DNA of 64,000 bases. It comes from Ypsolopha sequella (taxonomy: Eukaryota; Arthropoda; Insecta; Lepidoptera; Ypsolophidae). Below, piece by piece: positions 11,641 to 24,600 of this stretch. Every line of letters starts with the position of its first letter. Within the stretch, counting starts at the first letter, position 1. The position numbers were made by a program, and so were the translations under genes. Location of the stretch: positions 1,488,001 to 1,552,000 of the forward strand of contig OW203988.1 of NCBI GenBank assembly GCA_934047225.1, in the 5' to 3' direction. The notes beneath the pieces were generated by a model. That model was not told where the DNA came from. It ran no database searches and was given only the letters and a program-made list of their open reading frames with translations.

Positions 11641-12500
11641 ATGGACCGGCCTAAGTTCCCAATTTTGTGCAAACATAGCGCTGTGCGCCATAATGAGTTG
11701 AAATACGGAAGATTTGATTTTCGCTTCGCGCAGGCGTTTTTGTTTTAGTAATTCTTAGTTAGAAGCACACAAAAATAATTGTACATTAAAATAATGAATT
11801 ATGGATTGGTTGGTTGAAGTTGGAGGTATTTCTGAAAGGTAAGGCGGTGGGAATCGGCTTCTATGGAGCCTTCGCCACTGCTTAATACTAGAAGATACTA
11901 TTGAGGATCATTCAATTAGAGTATTTATATTGCTTTTTAGAATTATTATCGGTTAATGTTATCGTGCTTTTACTTTTTAAATTATTCGTTTTAATTTTTT
12001 GGATTGTTATTGCTTATTCATCAAATATTTGATAAATACAGTGATAAACAGTAAGTAAGATAAGTATAAAATTAAATAAAAAGATTTCACTTCATACTGT
12101 ATGTCACTGTATTTTAAAGTTTAAAACTGTACTTTATCCTGTTTGTCACTGTTATTCACCATGTTTGTCACTGTACTTTTTCATAAAAGATTTGACGTCA
12201 TACGTTTGTCACTTTACTTCATACTCTTTTGTCACTTTACTTTATACTGTTTGTCACTGTACTTTTTAATTTTGGTGACCATCAGAATTTTCCTCGTCAC
12301 TTTTTAAAATTATGTTTGACAGTTTAAATATATGAAATGACCAAATGATCGCAATACCCGCAAATAGCTGCAATTTTCTCGTTTCTTATTCATCCAATCA
12401 CGTCAGTTTGAAGGAAAATTGCACGGAAAATTATTTCGCAAGTAACATTTTGTTTTTTACTTCTTTTAAGATTCTAAAACGGTTAAGTCTTTTAAGAAAA
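11641..12500. other. Region upstream of Ir75
   Basis: No gene seen. At 12095-12265 there are irregular copies of TGTTTGTCACTGTACTT. A TCAGTT arthropod-type initiator-like hexamer lies at 12403-12408, about 95 bp before the chosen Ir75 ATG. No TATA box stands at the right distance, so the start site is a guess. Confidence 0.35.
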
Positions 12501-12642
12501 ATGTTGCTGCTTGCTTTTTTCATATTTTTTTTAATCCCCCAAGCCTTAGCTTTGAGTAATGAGAACATCAATATGTCAAGAGATTATTTTGGGCACAAAG
12601 ATATTAAATTTGTTTGCTACCTGTCATGTGAGAGTCAATTTC
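12501..12642 (+). CDS. Ir75: Ir75 exon 1: signal peptide
   Basis: It encodes residues 1-47 and one base of codon 48. MLLLAFFIFFLIPQALA is a clear signal peptide. An upstream in-frame ATG at 12345 would put 52 extra residues before it, so the ATG at 12501 was chosen. The donor is CGTAAGTAT. Confidence 0.85.
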
Positions 12643-15600
12643 GTAAGTATATTTTTTCTTTCAAGCGACGTTGAAGAAAGTATGTGATAAATACATATTA
12701 ACTTCGTTATAAAATTAGAATATATTATAATATTGGTCTATTGATTCGAATGAGTTGACCACTAATAATGAGTTGACCACTAATAATGAGTTAACCACTA
12801 AAAATGAGTTGACCACTAATAATAATCCGTGGTTGACATTTGGAGTAGTATATTTTTAAGTATATTTTTTCTTTCAAGTGACGTTGAAGAAATAATGTGA
12901 TAAATACATGTTAACTTCGTTATAAAATTAAATTAGAATACATTATAATATTGGTCTATTGGTTCGAATGAGTTGACCACTAATAATGAGTTAACCACTA
13001 TAAAAGGGGTTGACCACTAATAATAATCCGTGGTTGACATTTGGAGTAGTATATTTTTAAGTACATTTTTTCTTTCAAGTGATGTTGAAGAAAGAATGTG
13101 ATAAATACATATTAACTTGGTTATGAAATTAGAATATATTATAATATTGGTCTATTGGTTCGAACGAATGATTTGACCACTAATAATGCGTGGTTGACAT
13201 TTGGGGTACATTTGTGTTCGGTTTTCTTGCTCTGGAAGGCATGTTAAGGGGCATGCATCCGCCAACGACCTTGAGTCCACGTGTGTCTATATTGAAATAA
13301 AACTAGGTACTTATGTTGAAATAATGTTCATATCAGCGCGCACTGCATTATGACGCCGGGTCTCTGGATAGCGCAAAATAAGAGATAATAATACTTTTCA
13401 CTAGGACGAAAAAAAGGCACATCTTTAAACTTACTTTAAAATTATTGGAAATAACAATTAAAAAATTAAGACATTAAAAAACGAATACACATATAAATAT
13501 ATTACTACCTAAAAAAAACCTTAAACATATATAAATAAACGTTTAAACTATGAAGTAATGTTAACGGCTACAAAATATTTGAAACGCTTTAAAAAGCATT
13601 TCTTCACAACAAAATTTATGTTTCGCACTATTATCAAACCAACAAAAAGTATATATTTAGTTTAATTTTACTTGTTTAATGGCTTTGGATACTAGTCAAT
13701 TCAGCAAAAAAGATATCTCTGACGAGCGTCTCTAGACAGGAATATAAAGCAGCAGAAAGCTGATAGAAAGAGACTGTACATGAAGATGAATGAGTAGGAA
13801 TGATATTTTAAGGTTTTATTTTATGATGATAAGGTTTTTTTGTGTAGGGACGTCGCCTCGCTCCGCTCCGCTTTGCTCGACTCCTAACACGCTCCTCCTC
13901 GCTTCTCACGTCGTCGTCGCACCTATTTTTGACTTTTGGTGAAAGATATTCGTACATTTCCTAATGCCGAGAAATAAAAGAGTACCTGTACCTACCTATT
14001 AAAAATAATTAATAAAGTGAGCAACTATCAGTTTAGATAACAATACTCATACTTGATTGTTGTACTAAATTATGTTTCATAAGAAAGATAAGTTTTACAG
14101 CTGAAACTATTAATGTATAGTGCAAACTATTATTTTCAAAGACAAACTTTACTTCATACTCGGAAACATTCTGTCACCCCGCGGTGGATTCGTGTCGTGA
14201 CGACATTGTAATGTATTTTTTTTAATCATTATAATTTTTTACAACGGTATTCAGAAAATATTTAAAATGTTGCGTCAGAATAATAGGTAAATAAGTAAAT
14301 AAAATACGATTAGAATCTCGTTATTACTAACTAAATATTGCAGAATATATATTTTACTAAAAAAGCAGCGGTAGCTCAAGGGTAGAACGCTAGCCTCTTA
14401 AGGCGATTACCATCGCCAAATTAGCAGCTCGATATTTGTCACTACAAATATCAACGGAAACGACATTGAAATAACGTTCATATCAGCGCGCAATGCATAG
14501 TGGCTGTTACGACGCTCGCTGCGTCCTTGAGAGGGCGAAATAGAAGAAAATTATACTTTTCACTTGGACGTGATTACTCGATTGAATAATCTTATGTTAT
14601 ATTTATAGCTATAAAAATTATCTATTTATCAAAGCATAGATGAATTCAATCGGCCAAGTCACTCAGGAGCAGTAGGGAATTTGAGGTCAAAAAACACCAT
14701 TCAGTAAAAAAAAAAATCATGTAGAAGTTTTGGTGGTATGAATAAGAAAAATGTTGCATATGTTGTCTAAGAGTTGATTATTCATAATACATTTTTTCAT
14801 TATTTTTGGTTTGGCCATAAACGAGGAGTAGGCTTTAGAAAGTACCCATTTGGCAATAGTAAGGCCCTTAATCTTGAGATCCAGGTTCGATCTCTGGTCG
14901 AGCATGCACCAATGGGTTATTCGAAATGTATGTGGATAGTATTTGTGGTTAATTACCACTTGCTAATGGTGAAGAAAACATCGTAAGTAAACCTGCATGC
15001 CCTAAAAGGCGTGTATTTGTGCCAGAAGAACGGCGATAGGGTTCACCACTCGTCACGTTGGGACGTAATAATCGTCGATGAAATACGGGTGTACCGAGTG
15101 TGGACTGTAACTTGCATTTCACACATCACACTAGGAACACCTCTGACGCCCCCTTGGGGATTCATTTCGTGATGATATCTATAAAATATTCTAGTCTTTC
15201 ACTATTTACAAATTAACATACCCTGATCTTATTAGAGTTTTTGTCTTGCAGACAATATACAACTGGCGAGGGCTCTTATGGAACGTGGTGTTCGCATTTC
15301 AGTTTATAAAACACTCGAGTACCAAAACATGGACATCAAGGAAGCGTTGCAGCAGTGGACTGTACCTATCGGAGTCATGGTGGATAGACTGTGCAACGAC
15401 ACTGAAAACATTTTACAAATGGTAATAACTTATTTAAGACAAAATGAAGTACACTTTTAATGATTTATATAAAAACAGCTCACCTCAATAAGTGTTCTAA
15501 TCGGGAAAGCCGACCAGTTTCAGCAGATTTAGACTGCCTTCATCTGGGCGAGTAAAGACGTTTACGCGACGACGTTACGCCTCACACTGTGGGCTGCGGC

Positions 15601-18600
15601 TCGTAGGGCTCGCATCGATGCAGATGGTATTGGTGGTCGGACCGGTAGGGCGTCCGCACAATTATTTACTTCCAGGCTTGCGTTATTAATTACCGGAGTG
15701 ACACCAAACAACGATAAACACGCGGAACTTACAGTAAAGTCTTGTGAGTGATGCGGTAACTGTTTTTAGCACAGGTTTCCACACCACGACACTTTAGCCA
15801 TAGCATGTGTGTTTGTGTGTTTACAAGCGTTTTTCTATGTTAGGTATATTACTGCAGTATAGACTTTCGGCGTGCGCGTCTGTAGCAAAAGCAACTTCGT
15901 TCCAACCAGGTGTCCCGCGACTGCTCTTGTTCTTTTTTATACTTTTTAATATTAATACTTCGTGTATGCACCCTTTTTACGTATTTCTGTATATATTGAA
16001 AAAGAACTGAGAAAAATGGTATAAGCAATCATATTTCGTAAAAACTAAAGACCAGTTTCATAGCCTTAATTAGACAATATATAATAACTTTCACTTATTC
16101 TGTCGAGCAAAGTTTATCAAATTATGTATTTAAGTGCGATACAAATGTCAAGTATTAAATATAGCACAGTATAATATTGGCACATTAATTCAAATAAAGC
16201 ATCTTTCGATTACAATGATTTGATTTAAAAAGTAAAATAGTGACACATCTATTTTACTTTTTAAATTCCTATAGAAGATCTGTGATCTTTGCCTATCCGT
16301 CTATTGGTGGAATTTTTTAAGTTTTTATATATTTACTTGTAAATAATTATATTTTTTTTTTATTAAACCACAAATTACCATCCTAAAAGCCATATGAAGA
16401 TGCACAGTAAAACTCCAGAGTACATAAAATTAAAATTAAGACCAATTTGTTACTGATTTTTACACTTTTTAAATACTTTGGAATTGTGTACCTAATAAAT
16501 AGGCCAATAGTTATAATTATAAGCTTTTAACATTAAACAAACCTATTGTGAAATAAATTCATGAATTAATTAATTCATTAGAAGTTGTGCATTTGACATT
16601 TGACATTATACCTACGAACTTTAAAAAAGTGAACTTTGTTTCAAGTGCCTGGGGACACAGGTTAAATTATATAATGTAAAGGAAAACATTCTAAACTAAA
16701 TAAGTTAGATAAGATAACCTCAATGGATAAAGATTATTACTAGCTATGTCAGTTCTAATTTTTAGATATCTTGCTTACGAAACGTCAATATTACTCTACT
16801 ACAATTCAATGGACTAAATGTTACATACGAACCTTACTTTTTGAATATTACATACGAACCTTGGTTGTTAAATGTTACATACGAACCTTGCTTGTTGAAA
16901 GTTCTAAGTCCACTTGGAAGTTTAGAAGATATAAGCGAATACACAATCAAACGCGGATTGTTACTTAATTAAATCTACCTATAAAGGCAACATTAATTTA
17001 TACCGCCAAATTCATACTCAAGACTTGGTAAGTGATAAATCAGTATCACGGATAGATAACACTAATTGCTAAATTCACAAAATTAAATGTTGACCTCCCA
17101 TTTGACTCGAGGCTGCGCTTGCATTTGTTGGGAACACAAACAAAACTTATCCTAATTTCACAAAACGGGTCAATTGAACCTCGATCCTGAACACTTGAGT
17201 AAAAATTTCGCAGTATACATTATTGTCACCTTGTATTTAATTTAATATTTAAGCTGAATTAGTCCTTGTCGGTTTCAGGCTTCTAAATCAATGTTATTTG
17301 ATAGCGTCCATTCGTGGTTGGTGTTGTTGTCTCCAAATTGTGAAAACTGCACGAGTTATGGAAATAGCTTCAATATCGAGTTCACATTTGCAAATCTACA
17401 TTTGAGCTTGGACACCGATATTATTGTTGCGTCAAATCAAGGTACATTATTATATATTGTACTATATTTTTAATATGAATAAATATTATAGTATGCTTTA
17501 TTAATAAAAAAATAATTGTTGCTTAATATTTTTCGGCCCACGGTAGGTCGGTAGGTATATCGAGTAGATAGGTGTTGTTCACGCCACGAGCGTGACGGAT
17601 GCGGATGACTAATTTCGCAACGCAGCGGCTGGCGCCAAATCGACTCGCGCGCTGGGCGCTGGCTCGTTCTGTTCCGCGCGAGACGTCTCCCGAAACACAC
17701 GTGTGCACACTCGCGCCGCCGACACAACAAATATCGCGTACCTACCAGTGTTGTGTTCACATTATATACCAGTGTTGTGTTCACATTACTCCACGAACCA
17801 AGACATTCTGCTCATTCCTGCCCAAGGTGCCTGCTCAACCTGCCCAACAAGAAGGGACGCCACGCAGCGCATTCGCCGGCCCATCCACAACCATACAAAA
17901 CAGGTTAGTTCACCCACAATTCTCCCGTGTCAACTCATCCATTTTACTCAAATCCCATCAGCTCTGCATTCCTGTAACCTCGCGGTTACAGGTGTAGATA
18001 GGTAGATAATGTTACATCATATTTGAATACAATACGAGAAATCGTGTCTTAGCTTTGTCTAAGTAATGATACTTATAATATCCATATTGTTTTTTGTTAA
18101 AGGGAGCTATTATGAATTGACTGACGTCTTCAATTTTGGCCAAATTCAAGGAAATTCGTTGGAAAAGACCTTATTTGGTTATTGGTCTTCACAAACAGGT
18201 AAAATATAACGTCACCACATGAATTCCCGTGGGGTGTCAGAGATGTTCAAAGTGTGAACGGTGAAATGCAATTACAGCCGTTTTTAATCGATGGTTATTA
18301 CATCCCTGACGTGATGGGTGGTGGACCCTATCGCCGTACTTCGGGTACAAATGGACCAACACCTTAACGTCCCTTCTGAATCAAACAGACCTAACAAAAA
18401 TTAAAATGTTTTGCGGGAGTTGAACCAGTGAGCTTTAGGTTAGCAGGCCAGCGTACTATCACTCGGGAAAAGTAAAAGTAATTAATACGAACTGATGCTT
18501 AATAAGTTTTTTTTTTAGGTTTAAATGTAATCCTAAAGGGATTTAAATATTATTATCGCTGGGATTTTCATAATTTGATGTTCAGAGCCATAACTGTTGT

Positions 18601-21600
18601 AAGTACTTTTGAGAAATTAGCCTCTTTTTCTTGGACGCATAATACTAATGATCACGCAACGAAACAACAAATTGGTGTGTTTTTGGCTAATGCTGAAATA
18701 TTTTGTAGGGAAAAAATATTAGTTAAAGTAGAAGGGTCATATTTCCAACACCTATTTTATGAAAAAATTAATAAGTAGATCTCTTAACCGCGTTCTTGAA
18801 GCGAACGTTTAAAAACCAAAAATAGAGTGGATTTTTTTTTTGGCAAATAATCTTAATTAAAAAGAATCCCCAGATAAAAGATCAATTTTTTTTTCAATAC
18901 CGGAAGAGTCAGAATTTCTTCAATTGAATCCTCGAAAGTCTAGGCTCATAGCACAGTCTTAATATAATCGGGTCTACCTCGATATTTATTGTGAAAATAA
19001 GCAGTCCTTCTAAAAATAAATACCGCATAAGAGCCGATTATATATTATTTTATTACTGGTAACAGATTTCTAATTCATACTAATATTAAAGTGAAGCAAA
19101 CGCAAACCGTTTGTATTCCACGTGTGTACATAACAATAGCGTATATGTGGGGTTGTAGGGATACAAAATGTTAAACCACACACTTAAAAAAACCTTTCAA
19201 AATTTGCCTATGTCTTGAAAAATAATTAAAAAATATATTTTTATCTCTTTTCCTTACAAATGTGATAATTTTTCATTGATTTCTAAATTATCAGAGCTAT
19301 TACTTTATTTAAATATTTCTTTTCTCAGTCAAAATTAAAAGCAGAGTATTAAGTTTAATTAAGGTAAGATGAATCATACAAATATTAACATTTACCACTC
19401 GACATAAAGACGAAGATTTTTTGTTTTTGAAATTATTTTAATTATTAGATTTAATTCCAGGTGCTAGGTAGTCCTAAAAACTTCTCTCCCAACATTATAA
19501 CGGAGACTCGCCACACAATCGGAGTTTCAGCCATGACGAAAATCAGCGCTCAAATACTCGACGTCATCAGGGAGCAGCATAACTTCAGGTTTTTATCACT
19601 TTTAATTATATCATAGAGATAGCTATCCTGCCTGCAAACATAAAATTAACAACTTTAAACAGTGAAAAGGGAACAAAGGCTTGTGTATCATTATAAAATA
19701 TTGTTTTTTACAATTTAATTTAAGATTTTTTTGTATCACGTTGTACTTACTATACAGCAATGAGTTTTGCTATCAACATCATTCGTTTTAGAAGACGATG
19801 AAATCATGTTCTATTAATTACGCTTTGCATTGCCATGACACAATAAAATTAATCACTTGTTTGATCAGGTAATTGCTGTTCAATCAGTCAATTTCAACAA
19901 ATATCCTCAAGATCTAATTCAGTCAACCATCTAAAAATGAAACAGTGGATATGTACAAGTAAATTTTAATGAGAATGTGCCGACATTCTCAAGCATCAAC
20001 TACTTGTAATAATTGTTTGTTTTGCTGTTTTGCATGGATTTTCTTCAGTTACAATTCTTGCAGCTATGCCGTTTTGGCCCATGAAACATTCATTAACTTC
20101 TGTCCTTTATATTGTTTTTAAATACATCTTTGGAATTTCACCATCATTGCCGTTATTCTTCATTGCTGTCGTGTCCACCGTAGATTCCCCTCACACATCT
20201 ATCCATCAATTTCTTCCACTGTGATCTGTCTTTGGCTCGTCGCAGGGTGACTGAGTATCGTTACCTTTTTGATTTGGTCGAACAAACGAGAAGGACATAG
20301 TTTTCCACGCACTTTGCCAACAATCACCTACTTTTAGAGATATTTTGCTTATCTCCCATTTCTTAAATATTGCGGTTCTCGTTCTTATATCACGTTATTT
20401 AACGTGTCTCAATTGATTATGACAGGTTTAACTTCACCATTGCTGATCGCTGGATTGGATCACCAGAGCTAAATGCGACTATGGTAAGATTTTTTCATTT
20501 TGATATGTAATATGATTCCGAGTCATAACCTTTTATTAGATAATTTAGATAATATTTTATTTAGTATAAGGTTTTAGAGCTTTTTATTTTCTTTATTTAT
20601 TTTTCTTTTCTTAGGATTATTTAGTTTACATATGAAATTGTTCATAAGGTTAAATTTCATTATAAAGTTGATATTCTTCCAAATAATATTGTAAATAAAC
20701 CTTTTAAGACAATTAAGAATCAATGAGAATCAGGTGTAGTATGTAGGCTTCTCGTAATGCTTATGACACATTAATATTTTTCAAAGAAATAGATTTTCTT
20801 GGAGCAATTTAATGTTGCTAATGTCAGCCAAGATTTACAAACAATTTCTTTCATCAATATTAAAAGAAAAAGAAAAGCTAAGAATTTTAGGGTCACCTGC
20901 ACATGAAACTTTTGTACCATAAAATATATATACATAGATCTGTGCAGGCAGATGCAATAATGAAACCAAAACTAAGGCTGAGAGCACACTTCTCTAAATG
21001 CAATTAAGAGTTGTAAAATACATATTTAGAAAACTCTTATTTATTTGTGTTCATTAATGAGTAAATTGTACTAACAGTCGAAGGAACTGTAAAATAATGA
21101 AGTCATGCAACATTTTGTTTAATTAAGATATGATAATCATGCAGGTATTTGTTATTCAGTATACCTTTTATTTTCAGTCCGTCACTAACGCCATGCACTG
21201 GAGGAAACAAGATATCAGCGTCACTTGTTTACGAATATTTCCACGTTGGTTAGAGTGGATGGATCCATTTTTTCCACCAGCAACGTACTTAGAGTAAGGA
21301 ATTTAGAAATAAAACTACTTAATTTCTACTTACTTTTATACATACATAGATAAACTCACGTCTGTCTCCCAGAAAGTAAGCAGAGACTACATCTGCTATG
21401 ATTCTGCCACACCTCTTTCGCCTCCTCCACATCCATCAATCTAGTCATATAAGCTCTTCTATTCCGGGTACTATTGACATTGCCCTTCTTCAATATGTCA
21501 CCAGTTTGGTCAGCATACGTCCTTCTAGGGTGGATTTACCTTCTACTTGCGCACCATAAATTTCTTCTGTCACTTTACTTTCATTCATCCTCTCTACATG

Positions 21601-24600
21601 TCCAAACCACCGAAGGATTCTTTCTTCTATTCTAGTCTCCACATCTTCTTCACTTTTATTCTTAATATTCTTTGATACTTGAAAACAAATACTGGGTGTA
21701 AAATGGACAGGTAGGTCACCCAAAATAAAACTTAACGCTGTACTGATTATCCTGACTTTATCTTGAAAAAACCGCCCAAGTGCGAGTCGGACCTCGCTCT
21801 ATTAGGGTTTCGTAACATCGCAAAAACTCGTGAAAGAAAAAAAAATGTTTGTTTGTTTAGCTTATAAACAACATTATGAATCGGCGTTTTCAGTATTTAG
21901 TTTTACTAAATGCTTAAATGAAAAATAGTACATAATTTACAGAAATTCCATAATTCCAGCTAGTTCGGTTTTTAAAAATACCTCGTTAGGAAAATTGTAA
22001 AAAGTTACTCAGTAAATAAAATCTAGTCAATAAGTTCTAGACAATTAACACCCACATGAAGGTGCTTTTTTTTATTTTTGTGTTCTTTTTTATGAAAATC
22101 AATTTTTTGTGAGTTTCTAAATCAAGATTCGGTTTAGGTCAAAATTTCTACTCGAAACATCAAAATTTCAGGTTTGTAACTCATTTCGACTACAAGCTAG
22201 AGACCCGTGACATACACGCTGATAGACAGCAACATAGACAGACAGACAGCAAAAAGACGTCAATAGGGCTATTTTTTTTGTACGGCACCCTGAGAACTGG
22301 TATAGTGCGAGTAGCTAAGGAGCATGAGGTGAGCAGGTTGAGACTATAAGTATTTGATATTATTTAGCGCTTTTAAACTAGGCTGGCTGTTTCGAAAACA
22401 AAGGGCACACAGACAGACGGATGACCCAGTGATAAAAGTTCAGTTTTTCATGATGGGGTACGGAACTTTAAAAGCACAACATAACTTCGTAAATGAAAAT
22501 TATCTTCACATTTACGTAGTAATTTAATTTAAACTAAGATTAGTTACACAAAATTTTGCATAGGCATTATATTTTTTGCTTGAATATATAGGTATATTTT
22601 TTGAAAATTGTGTCACGTAATGTGGTTTTATTTAATGTTATCGTCTTTTCCTTTTGGTATAGGTTAATTTTTAGACGTATCCTAATAATAATTTAGGTCT
22701 GATTTTAAACATAACAAAAACTTGCTCGGTAAGCGTTCTTCATTCCAAATTTCAAGACGCTCTATCGAAATCTTTTTCTTTTAGAACAAAATTCTACTAC
22801 ATCATACCGGAGAGTGGAGTTGGTGATTTCGAGGACAGATTCTTGACGCCTCTGTCGCCCAGCGTCTGGTGGTGTGCAGTGGGCGCTGCCATCGCCTGTG
22901 GAATCTTGCTCGTCGCTGCAGCTATCTTTGAAGGTCGTCCCACCCCCACGTACTATGCTATCTTCAGCGTTCTAGCTGCTGCTTGTCAACAAGGTATTCT
23001 TAAGACGTTGGACGTGACTGTGCGTTTTAGACATGATAAGTTATATCTGTTCATTCGTTTGCTGTTTTAGCTTATGAAGATGGGGTGCTATTGGCGAATG
23101 GTGCAATATCAAGTCAAGGTAAATGATCTTCTTTGGATACGGATCAAACGAGCTATGAAATGAAATGAAATGATTGCTATTTTATGGTGTGTATTCTTTG
23201 TCCATTCATCCATTTTTATATTTTAACCCGCTTTAGCGTTAGGCTTGAAATTAAGATAAACTTTTAGGTAAAATAAGACAAAAGTTTAGTTTTCATTAAT
23301 TTATTACGTTTAGATGAAATTTTAGGTTTCGTAAAATTATTATATTCAGATGAAAGTTAAGGTTTCATTCAATTATTAAGTTTAGATGAAATTTTAGGTT
23401 TCATAAATTTATTAAGTTTAGACGAAAGTTTAGGTTTCATACATTTATTACGTTTAGACAAAGGTTAGACTTCATTTAGAAAATAATTTTGCTGTGTTTA
23501 CCATCTGAAAAGGTGAATGAATAGTAAATAAAACTACAAGTAACACCACATACTCTATTGATCACACTGAACAACTAAACAAAAAATTACAGAACCTTGG
23601 CAATGCAAATATATTTATCTACTCCCATACTGCAATAAGGCAATTGCAACATCAAAAACAGTTTAATAGGTACCTAGATTGTTTATCCGGTGTTATTATA
23701 TTACATTATAACACCGCGATTGTGCGCTGCGATTGGCCCAATTTATTATAAAACCGCTGGAGACATCAACAACAGACGAGAAATAATTCCCGACTTTATT
23801 TCTTAACACACGCCTCCTATATGATATTTTTGATGGTCATTATATGGCACAAAATACTATTGTGCAACTATAATCATACATATAAAAAGAGAGGTCCTGA
23901 CTGACTCACTCACTCATTCACTGACTCATCAATGCACAGCCCAAACTCTTGGACCTAGAAAGCTAAAATTTTGCACAGAGCTTCCCTTTGTGATGTAGAC
24001 AAGAAATAAGAAAGGATTTTTCGAAATTCCATCTCTTAGGGGGTTAAAAGGGGGTCCAAAGTTTGTATGGAGAAATATGATTAGTTGTGTTTTAGGTTTT
24101 TCAGAATTCAACCCGTAAAAGGGGGAAATAGGGTGACGAGGTCTGAAAATCAACATGGGTATCATTTGTATGGTTTATCGGGTCGCTGATTACGAAAACA
24201 ACAATGATTTCTAAATCCAACGTAGTGGACGTGAAATACCATCATCCTCTGTTGGGGTGCGATGGCGTTGAAATGTGTAATATCAATATGGGTGTCGTTT
24301 TTATGGTTTTTTGAGACATTAATTGCGAAAATGGCATCGATTTTGAAATTTAAGATAGTGGACATGAAAGTTCTTGCAATTATGTGTGCCAGAGCAAGTC
24401 GGCTGTAACAGACGGACAGACAGACAGGCACACAAGTGATCCTGTTAGGTTTCCATTTTTTCCTTTTGAGGTATCTATCTATAATAATATATCCACAATA
24501 TATCTAACTATCTCTCTGTCTATATATCTATCTATCTATCTGTCTATATCTATCTATATTCCAGCAAAATAACTTTGGAACGGAAGGTGGTACCTCGCTA

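Noticed and set aside
12345..12500. Longer Ir75 start at ATG 12345
   Set aside because: It would place 52 residues before a clear signal peptide; the ATG at 12501 starts the signal peptide directly.
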